A DNA stretch of 64,000 nucleotides, taken from an uncultured Ruminococcus sp. (GTDB taxonomy: Bacteria; Bacillota; Clostridia; Oscillospirales; Ruminococcaceae). The first letter of the stretch is position 1. Every line of letters starts with the position of its first letter. Where the stretch lies: NCBI GenBank assembly GCA_900538575.1, contig UPZA01000007.1, positions 62,001 through 126,000 on the forward strand, read 5' to 3'. Positions 58,234-64,000 of the stretch are shown here, piece by piece. Position numbers and translations under genes: made by a program. The notes below the pieces were generated by a model that worked only from the letters and a program-made list of their open reading frames with translations, did no database searches and was not told the origin of the DNA.

Positions 58234-59160
58234 ATGAAAAAGCTATACTTATTTCTTGCCGTTATATTTGCTTTTGCATTTAGCCTGACAGGTTGTAATA
58301 ATCAAGGAGGAAGCAGCGTGAATAATGGTGAATATAGTGTTTCTTATGAGAACACACAGAGCAGTACCGAACCGGAGAACAGTAGCGAACTGGTTTTAGG
58401 ACAGGACAATTCATCTGAAGAAGGACAAGGTGTTTCTTCGGAGCTTAAAACAGCCACATACACAGTAAACGGTGTAGATTTCAAAATGATATTGGTGGAG
58501 GCAGGAACTTTCACGATGGGATCGGATAATACAAATGTTGCCTTCAGCGAATCTCCTGCCCACAAAGTTACTTTGACACAGGACTATCTTATGGGAGAAA
58601 CAGAGGTAACAGAAGCCTTATGGAATGCTGTTATGAGTAATGGCGGTGGCAGCAACACCCACCCGAAAACAAGCGTAACGTGGGAAGAAGCTCATACCTT
58701 TGTTGACAAGTTGACTGAAATTGCACGAGAGCAGGGCTTAATCACTGGTGATATGCGTTTTCGTCTGCCTACCGAGGCACAATGGGAATTTGCCGCAAAA
58801 GGAGGTAATCAAAGTAAAGGTTATCTCTATGCCGGAGGAAATGATATTGACGAAGTTGCTGTTACCTTAGAAAACAGCGGAAGCAGCAGTCCTATGGACG
58901 TGAAAACAAAATTGCCGAATGAATTAGGTCTATACGATATGAGTGGCAATGCCTATGAGTGGGTAGATGATTACGGCGGTAACTATTCGGCCGAAGATCA
59001 GGTTGACCCACAGAATACAACTGTTTCGAGACAATATGTAAAACGTGGCGGCAGCAATTATCATAATTTCAACTCAGAATCCTATCTGTTTACCACCACA
59101 GGCAGATATTTTTACGGGAGCACAGATTGGACGATTGGACTTAGGATTTGTCTATATTAA
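58234..59160 (+). CDS. SUMF1-domain (formylglycine-generating-enzyme-like) lipoprotein
   Basis: A 308-residue lipoprotein (lipobox LTGC) with a Ser/Glu linker and a SUMF1/EgtB-like domain from about residue 75: MILVEAGTFTMGS, MGETEVTEALWNAVM, RLPTEAQWEFAAKGG, LYDMSGNAYEWVDDYGG and RGGSNYHN. I do not see the paired active-site cysteines of true formylglycine-generating enzymes. It may thus bind a ligand rather than oxidise Cys. It is the last-but-one gene of the LysR-controlled operon. Confidence 0.9.
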   Translation: MKKLYLFLAVIFAFAFSLTGCNNQGGSSVNNGEYSVSYENTQSSTEPENSSELVLGQDNSSEEGQGVSSELKTATYTVNGVDFKMILVEAGTFTMGSDNTNVAFSESPAHKVTLTQDYLMGETEVTEALWNAVMSNGGGSNTHPKTSVTWEEAHTFVDKLTEIAREQGLITGDMRFRLPTEAQWEFAAKGGNQSKGYLYAGGNDIDEVAVTLENSGSSSPMDVKTKLPNELGLYDMSGNAYEWVDDYGGNYSAEDQVDPQNTTVSRQYVKRGGSNYHNFNSESYLFTTTGRYFYGSTDWTIGLRICLY

Positions 59161-59188
59161 ATGTTAAATATGGAGAGGTGGTGATCAT

Positions 59189-60538
59189 ATGAAACGGATA
59201 ATTTGCTTTTTTATGGCGTTGACAGTATTTTGTTTATCCCTTGCGGGGTGTAGCCAATCAGATGAACAAATGCCCGATGGCAAAAGCGCAAGTACCGATA
59301 CAATACTTTCCGCCGATGTAAATTCCGAAATCACGCAGGATGGGCTGGAAATAATTTCTGGAGTTACCGACCGCGCACCGTCGGTGGATGCCGACAATAA
59401 AGAATCATCTGTATCAACGGAAAGCGCGGCGGGAACTGTAACGAATACTTCTGATACAAGCGCCACTGCTAAAAAAGAAGAAGCAACTTCGTCTACGGGC
59501 ACAAAGCCAGTGAATCAAGAAACCAATCAGGGGACGCTGGTTCATACACACTCTTTGCAATATCATAAACAGGTTGCCGCCACCTGTACCGGTAACGGAA
59601 TAAAAGAATACTGGCATTGTACCGGCTGCGGCAAAAATTTTTCCGACAATAGAGGTTTGAGTGAACTATCCTCCATCACGATTTCAGCTAAAGGACATAC
59701 TGCTGGAAATTGGATCACGGATAAAGAGCCTACCGAGACCTCGACGGGAAGCAGACATATTATCTGTACTATTTGCGGTGTAACACTGCAAACCGAAATG
59801 CTTGCTAAACTGCCATTATCAAAATTACATACAACCACTTATTCAATTAACGGCGTAGATTTCAAAATGATATTGGTGGAGGCCGGGACTTTCACGATGG
59901 GTTCTGACAATACAAATGTTGCTTTCAGCGAATCGCCTGCCCACAAGGTTACTTTGACACAGGACTATCTTATGGGAGAAACAGAGGTAACAGAAGCCAT
60001 ATGGAATGCTGTTATGAGTAATGGCGGCGGCAGCAACACTCACCCGAAAACAAGCGTAACGTGGAACGAAGCCCATACCTTTGTTGACAGGTTGACTGAA
60101 ATTGCACGAGAGCAGGGCTTAATCTCCGATGATATGCGTTTTCGACTGCCTACCGAAGCGCAATGGGAATTTGCTGCAAAAGGAGGTAATCAAAGCAAAG
60201 GCTATCTCTATGCCGGGAGCAATGACATCAACGAAGTCGCCGTTACTTTAGAAAACAGCGGCAGCAGCCCGATTGATGTCAAAACAAAATTGCCGAATGA
60301 GTTGGGGCTATATGATATGAGCGGCAACGCTTATGAATGGGTGGACGATTACGGCGGCAGTTATTCGGCAGACGATCAGGTTGACCCGCAGAATACAACT
60401 GTTTCGAGGCAGTATGTAAAACGTGGCGGCAGCAATTATCACAATTTCAGTTCGGAATCCTATCTGTTTACCACCACCGGCAGATATTTTTACAGCAGCA
60501 CCGACTGGACGATTGGACTTAGGATTTGTCTGTATTGA
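59189..60538 (+). CDS. SUMF1-domain lipoprotein with extra zinc-ribbon-like repeats
   Basis: A 449-residue paralogue of the preceding gene; the SUMF1 domains are nearly identical, so the duplication is recent. After the lipobox (LAGC) it has about 100 low-complexity residues, then two repeats with CTGNGIKEYWHCTGCGKNFS and IICTICG, of the kind found in Clostridial surface proteins, before the SUMF1 domain. The start is close after GGAGAGGTGG. The product is likely displayed on the membrane. Confidence 0.9.
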   Translation: MKRIICFFMALTVFCLSLAGCSQSDEQMPDGKSASTDTILSADVNSEITQDGLEIISGVTDRAPSVDADNKESSVSTESAAGTVTNTSDTSATAKKEEATSSTGTKPVNQETNQGTLVHTHSLQYHKQVAATCTGNGIKEYWHCTGCGKNFSDNRGLSELSSITISAKGHTAGNWITDKEPTETSTGSRHIICTICGVTLQTEMLAKLPLSKLHTTTYSINGVDFKMILVEAGTFTMGSDNTNVAFSESPAHKVTLTQDYLMGETEVTEAIWNAVMSNGGGSNTHPKTSVTWNEAHTFVDRLTEIAREQGLISDDMRFRLPTEAQWEFAAKGGNQSKGYLYAGSNDINEVAVTLENSGSSPIDVKTKLPNELGLYDMSGNAYEWVDDYGGSYSADDQVDPQNTTVSRQYVKRGGSNYHNFSSESYLFTTTGRYFYSSTDWTIGLRICLY

Positions 60539-60584
60539 AAATAGGTTGGTGATATATAACATAAAAACCGAGGAAGCCGGAGGC

Positions 60585-60929
60585 TTATTCCTCCGGTTCC
60601 CTCGATTTGCATATGGCTTTGGCAGTTTCCTCTATGATCGTGAGTTCTCTGTCGCTCAACGTATCGAGAACGGAATCTACTTGTCGGCGCAAGGTCGTTT
60701 TCTCTGCCCGTCTGTTTGAAAATATGTATTGATCTGCCGATATATCAAACATCGTGATAAGACGAACAAACAACTGTAAACTTGGGTGCTGTCCTTCGTT
60801 TTCAATGGACTGTATGTGCCGGGGAGCAATGTTGAGAATTTCCGCTAACTGCTCTCTTGTCATTTGCCTTGCTTCACGAGCCCGTTTTATTGCTTGTCCC
60901 AATGCCATAAAGTCGAAATTTTCGCTCAT
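60585..60929 (-). CDS. XRE-family regulator
   Basis: A 114-residue regulator with an HTH at about residues 10-65 (REARQMTREQLAEILNIAPRH). It lies at the border between the metabolic cargo and the right-end module of the ICE and points away from the KTR gene. A doubled AAATCTCT in the intergenic space (about 61,004-61,035) could be its operator. Confidence 0.85.
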   Translation of the reverse strand: MSENFDFMALGQAIKRAREARQMTREQLAEILNIAPRHIQSIENEGQHPSLQLFVRLITMFDISADQYIFSNRRAEKTTLRRQVDSVLDTLSDRELTIIEETAKAICKSREPEE

Positions 60930-61049
60930 TCACTCACCACCTATATTTATTAGAGTTTTCACATCTATTATACAGAAGCACCACCTCTCATTAAACGATG
61001 TAAAATCTCTTGTATAAGGATATTAAATCTCTATTTTAAGGAGGTAAAA

Positions 61050-61238
61050 ATGATACACGAAGAATGGATATTGTGCCCTATCTGTGGTAGCAAAACTCGT
61101 GATAAAATCAGAACCGATACCGTTTTGATAAATTATCCGCTGTATTGCCCGAAATGCAAGCAAAACAGTTTAATATCCGCAAATAATATGAAAATAACAG
61201 TTATCAAAGAGCCGGACGCACAGGCGCAGGGCCGATGA
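61050..61238 (+). CDS. Cysteine-rich KTR-domain zinc-ribbon protein
   Basis: A 62-residue protein with CPICGSKTR and YCPKCKQ, the two knuckles of a KTR-type zinc ribbon, followed by a short beta tail. It is a constant member of the right-end module in Tn916/Tn1549-like elements. The function is unknown. Confidence 0.88.
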   Translation: MIHEEWILCPICGSKTRDKIRTDTVLINYPLYCPKCKQNSLISANNMKITVIKEPDAQAQGR

Positions 61239-61294
61239 ACTTACAAGCAATCTTGTAAATCATCGGCCTTTCCTTTTTCAAATAAGTAGAGACA

Positions 61295-61337
61295 AGCCCA
61301 CCGAATAAAAAAAACGGAGCTTTGGTGGGCTGTTTTT
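61295..61337 (+). terminator. Terminator after the KTR gene
   Basis: AGCCCACC (61295-61302) pairs with GGTGGGCT (61324-61331), followed by GTTTTT. A second stem CCCTCTAAAC/GTTTGGAGGG comes just after, near 61,352-61,384. Confidence 0.65.
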
Positions 61338-61564
61338 CCACGCCCAAATAAACAGTTCCCTCTAAACCCGTTTTGAGTTTGGAGGGATATTTTTGTGTTG
61401 GTCTGATACCGCCACGCCGCTGTTGATTAGAAGCGGCAGCTATCTACATACCGCCGTACAGAAGCAAGGATAACCTGTTAAAAAAATCCTTGTTCTGATA
61501 TGGCCCTATTATACCCTCTTTGTAGATGTCATATTTCTACCGAAAGGAGTTTATTTCTCTTGTA

Positions 61565-61597
61565 GCCGTAAAGGTCTGACAACCTTTGCGGCTTTTT
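61565..61597 (+). terminator. Terminator in the sigma-factor leader
   Basis: An 11-bp stem (GCCGTAAAGGT / ACCTTTGCGGC, one G-U) with a 6-nt loop and TTTTT. It lies 110 bases before the sigma gene and may act as an attenuator, as in the Tn916 regulatory region. Confidence 0.75.
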
Positions 61598-61661
61598 GTT
61601 TGTTGTTTTTTAGCGAAACACGGAATAAAACCGCTTTTAGTGCAGGCTGCCGCTCACCGCC

Positions 61662-61702
61662 CCGATCAATCTGAATTTCTCAAATTTCAGATTGATCGGA
61701 GG
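61662..61702 (+). promoter_or_regulatory. Hairpin overlapping the ribosome site of the sigma-factor gene
   Basis: A perfect 14-bp stem CCGATCAATCTGAA (61662-61675) / TTCAGATTGATCGG (61686-61699) whose 3' arm ends in the first bases of the GGAGG. Folding would partly hide the ribosome site. Confidence 0.6.
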
Positions 61703-61710
61703 TAATGACT

Positions 61711-62181
61711 ATGGACGAAAAGCGTCCAAAACGAAGAAAAGATAAGTATAACCCTTATACCCTATCCCAAAAAGAGGACAAGCACTATCTTTCCTTTCGG
61801 GACGGACAAGGTATATTGCGGGAATTGCAGATAACAAAAGAATTGTTCGAGGTATTAAACCGCTTTGAACTGGACGACCTTTCTGTTCTCAATGAGTGGG
61901 ACAGGCACATCGAACACTTTGAACAGACGGAGCAATCACTCAATCGTAGGGCTTTTTCTAAGGAGGAATCCGTTGAGGAAACCGTTTTGCGCAGCATTGA
62001 ATATGAACGCCTACATAGAGCAATCACCCAACTACCCGAAACACAAAGGCGGCGGCTTATACTCTATTACTTTGAGGGATTGACTTACGAGCAGATTGCA
62101 AGAATGGAGGGTTGTACGATTATGCCGGTCAAGCGTTCCATTGATTCGGCCATAAAAAAACTCAAACTTTTTTTCAAATGA
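61711..62181 (+). CDS. Sigma-70-family sigma factor (ICE right-end type)
   Basis: A 156-residue protein with a C-terminal region-4-like HTH (LPETQRRRLILYYFEGLTYE, QIARMEGCTIMPVKRSIDSA). These small sigma-like proteins are standard in Tn916/Tn1549 elements and are thought to drive excision or transfer genes. The ATG at 61711 is eight bases after GGAGG; an ATG at 61705 is too close. Confidence 0.9.
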   Translation: MDEKRPKRRKDKYNPYTLSQKEDKHYLSFRDGQGILRELQITKELFEVLNRFELDDLSVLNEWDRHIEHFEQTEQSLNRRAFSKEESVEETVLRSIEYERLHRAITQLPETQRRRLILYYFEGLTYEQIARMEGCTIMPVKRSIDSAIKKLKLFFK

Positions 62182-62212
62182 GGGGCTAATTATTCCCTTT
62201 AAGTGAGGATAG

Positions 62213-62244
62213 GGGCAGAGAGATACGAAAACTCTCTGCCCTTT
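62213..62244 (+). terminator. Terminator after the sigma-factor gene
   Basis: A perfect 10-bp stem (GGGCAGAGAG / CTCTCTGCCC) followed by TTTAT. Confidence 0.8.
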
Positions 62245-62255
62245 ATCCGTTTTGC

Positions 62256-62760
62256 GGTGAATGGGCTTGTTCCTTGACAACCGAATACCCATTCACCAAA
62301 CACATTCCTATTGCTATTGTGATGAGCATAAGCCACATTAGCGGCTGCGCCACGATCTGCGGGAAACAGAAGCAACGAGATTACACCTTTATTCTTTTTT
62401 GGTCTTTGGCTTGCTGATTTCCGACAGGGAGCGATAAACAGTCGGCTATCAGTATCGGGCAGCTCCCGATATGGCGATGACAGGCAATAGGGACAATGAT
62501 ACTCCTGTTCAGTCACAGGTCGAGCGTGATAAGACCGTCGCAACCAATGAGGGCAGCCGGTAGAGAACCTACCGGGGGTGAGATTCCCGTGGAGCTGATA
62601 CGCTGTCAGCCGTTTGGTGACTTCCCTTAACAATTCGGGGCGTCGAGGACAAATTGGATTGTTTGAAAATACAAGGGCTAAACGGCAGGACGGGTCTTTG
62701 AAACGGAGAATCGTTTATATCTTTCCGACCTTAATTCTGTTCTGCCGTTGGCCTCTACAT
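62256..62760 (+). ncRNA. Possible structured RNA between the sigma factor and the MazF-like gene
   Basis: About 500 bases without a credible gene but dense in stems. One is GGTGAATGGG (62256-62265) with CCCATTCACC (62288-62297). Another is CCGGTAG/CTACCGG (62557-62575), followed by GGG-7-CCC and GCTGA-7-TCAGC (62594-62610). The opposite-strand frame across it has no start signal or recognisable domain. It could be a long leader, a regulatory RNA or an origin region. No family could be named. Confidence 0.35.
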
Positions 62761-62804
62761 AGGCGACTGGTCGCCTAAATTTTCAAAGGAGGTCATTTAC
62801 TGTT

Positions 62805-63329
62805 ATGAACCGAACATATTTACGAGGCGATATGTATTACGCCGATCTGGGAAAAGGTATCGGCTCGGAACAAGAAGGCTACCGTCCCGTCGTTATTATC
62901 CAAAACGATGTCGGGAACAAACACAGCCCTACCGTGATTATTGCTTCTATCACGAGCAAAAGGGACGCAAAGGCAAAATTGCCTACTCACTATCTGCTCG
63001 AAGCGGAGAACGGCTTGGAACTGCCCTCTCTTGTGCTTTTAGAGCAGCTACGCACTATTGATAAACGCCGGTTGAGTTCTTTTATCGGCCACTTACCTGA
63101 AAAGCATATACAGGGTATCAATCACGCTCTTGCCGTCAGCGTTGGACTGATCGAGAGCATACCAAACAAGTTAATCCTTTGCCTTTGCCGCACCTGCGCC
63201 GAAAATTTCTACGGTTCGGGTGCTTTTGTTTTGCGCCGGGTCAACGCAGAACAAACCGAAAAAGACACCTGCACCTACTGTAACAGCAGGAAAGGCTTTG
63301 ACTATGAGATTATTCCAAAGAACAAATAG
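62805..63329 (+). CDS. MazF/PemK-like protein with C-terminal zinc cluster
   Basis: A 174-residue protein. Residues 1-125 match the MazF/PemK RNase fold (GDMYYADLGKGIGSEQEGYRPVVIIQND, then LVLLEQLRTIDKRRL). The last 50 add four cysteines in LCLCRTCAENFYG and DTCTYCNSRKG, a likely zinc site. No MazE antitoxin is encoded beside it, so it may have been adapted to regulate the element. A TAGGCGA/TCGCCTA hairpin precedes it. Confidence 0.87.
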   Translation: MNRTYLRGDMYYADLGKGIGSEQEGYRPVVIIQNDVGNKHSPTVIIASITSKRDAKAKLPTHYLLEAENGLELPSLVLLEQLRTIDKRRLSSFIGHLPEKHIQGINHALAVSVGLIESIPNKLILCLCRTCAENFYGSGAFVLRRVNAEQTEKDTCTYCNSRKGFDYEIIPKNK

Positions 63330-63338
63330 GAGGACAGT

Positions 63339-63557
63339 TTGAAATCACAAGACGCATACAAACTCGTATTTTGCAATTACCCGGACATTGTGAATGTTGA
63401 GCAGATGTGCGAAATGTTAGGCGGTATCAGTCAGAAAACAGCATACCGTCTTTTGAAGAACGGGACAATCAAAAGTTTTGTTGTCGGACGGCGCTACCGC
63501 ATACCCAAAATCTCTATTTTTGAGTATTTGGAAATCATAGATAAATCTCCTGCGTAA
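63339..63557 (+). CDS. xis: Excisionase-like HTH protein
   Basis: A 72-residue basic protein with an excisionase-type HTH (VEQMCEMLGGISQKTAYRLLKN, VGRRYRIPKI). It starts with TTG after AGGAGG and lies 100 bases before the integrase, the usual xis-int order. The protein at 23198 in the same element shares its N-terminal pattern. Confidence 0.88.
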   Translation: MKSQDAYKLVFCNYPDIVNVEQMCEMLGGISQKTAYRLLKNGTIKSFVVGRRYRIPKISIFEYLEIIDKSPA

Positions 63558-63607
63558 AACCTCGTTTGCACATTTGGCCTATAAGGCTCTCTCTGCTATA
63601 CTGATTA

Positions 63608-63620
63608 TGTCAATGGCAGA
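63608..63620 (-). repeat. 13-bp inverted repeat, right copy
   Basis: TGTCAATGGCAGA is the exact reverse complement of 23155-23167. It lies between xis and int, at 38-50 bases before the integrase start. Confidence 0.45.
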
Positions 63621-63657
63621 TGAATCTATGCTGCACCGAACAAAGGAGGTTATTTTT

Positions 63658-64000
63658 ATGGTTGCAGGACATCTGCGTGAAAAAAGAGGCTACTTTCACA
63701 TTGTATTGAGTTATACGGACGAGAACGGCAAAAGGCAAACCCCGTCCAAAACGACGGGATTGCCTGTTAAGGGCAACAAAAAGCGTGCGGAAGCTATGCT
63801 AATGGAAGCCCGACAAAGCAAAGAACTTGAATTGAAACAACGACAAGAGGCCAAAGAAGCAAAATTGAATGAGACAACGCAAAAATCGAATCCGCAGGAC
63901 GAAGCGACAATACCTTTTACAGCTTTTATGCTCGACTGGTTGGAGATGATGAAGCCTAACCTCGATAAACCCACCTACGCTTCTTATTCGTTCTGTATCA
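63658..64000 (+). CDS. int: Tyrosine-type site-specific integrase (N-terminal part, cut by window end)
   Basis: The first 114 codons. They include an AP2-like arm-binding start (REKRGYFHIVLSYTDENGKR), a charged linker, and the opening of the SAM-like core-binding domain (FTAFMLDWLEMMKPNLDKPT). The catalytic domain is outside the window. The start follows AAAGGAGG. It should recombine at the tRNA-Leu attachment site. Confidence 0.9.
   Translation, partial: MVAGHLREKRGYFHIVLSYTDENGKRQTPSKTTGLPVKGNKKRAEAMLMEARQSKELELKQRQEAKEAKLNETTQKSNPQDEATIPFTAFMLDWLEMMKPNLDKPTYASYSFCI

Noticed and set aside
62199..62633. 144-codon minus-strand frame in the ICE right end
   Set aside because: It has no ribosome site, no recognisable domain, and it crosses several stems and the sigma-gene terminator. 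Treated as non-coding.

Overview
The window reads as DNA of a low-GC Gram-positive anaerobe, most likely a gut Clostridia (Oscillospiraceae or Lachnospiraceae-like). Supporting signs are strong AGGAGG ribosome sites, an AgrBD-type peptide system, LytTR and GHKL two-component proteins, a Tn1549-like conjugative transfer module, CnaB adhesin and class B sortase. It is almost entirely accessory DNA: two mobile elements separated by a short stretch of chromosome littered with relics.

Region A (1-14,356) is AT-rich and ends against a 3' fragment of initiator tRNA-fMet, so it looks like the right part of an element integrated in that tRNA. From left to right it holds a ParM-like ATPase, an XRE regulator, and an Agr-type quorum module (response regulator, kinase, AgrB with a frameshift, and a 39-residue AgrD peptide). 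Then come a secreted 140-residue protein, a lipoprotein and a three-gene ABC exporter. The agrBD promoter and the promoter of the secreted protein share a 41-bp element at identical spacing from the -35 box. Next are two paralogous P-loop GTPases with a lipoprotein, fragments of an SMC-like ATPase, a glycine-zipper protein, and a type III toxin-antitoxin locus (three 34-35 nt RNA repeats, an attenuator, and an AbiQ/ToxN toxin with a one-base frameshift).

Region B (14,402-22,843) looks chromosomal. It has a membrane protein, a zinc-finger/RHH protein, an iron-type alcohol dehydrogenase with a C_GCAxxG_C_C protein, an AraC regulator and asparagine synthetase. Among them lie broken pieces of an ICE helicase, HsdS, an SDR enzyme, a lipoprotein and a serine recombinase.

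Region C (22,844-64,000 and beyond) is a GC-richer Tn1549-like integrative conjugative element that begins at a 3' fragment of tRNA-Leu and runs to a tyrosine integrase cut by the window end. Its left cargo is a tightly coupled Fic / TIR-APAZ / short Argonaute operon, which I read as a SPARTA defence system with a Fic gene in front. Then follow ParA/ParB, a thioester/CnaB adhesin, ArdA and ArdC-like antirestriction proteins, a Toprim protein, a C5 methylase, MobC, relaxase, PcfB, VirD4, a VirB2-like protein, an MT-A70 methylase, VirB6-like, PrgI, VirB4, sortase B, a PAPS-reductase-like protein and a CHAP hydrolase. A second cargo block (LysR, two aldo-keto reductases, two SUMF1-domain lipoproteins) sits where related elements usually carry topoisomerase and helicase genes. 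The right end has a KTR zinc-ribbon protein, a sigma factor, a possible structured RNA, a MazF-like protein, an excisionase and the integrase.

Three genes (agrB, toxN, and a replication-initiation-like gene at 34.7 kb) are each broken by what looks like loss of one base in a short homopolymer. That pattern could be real decay or read error and should be settled before calling them pseudogenes. All family assignments are from reading the sequence; no database search was run.
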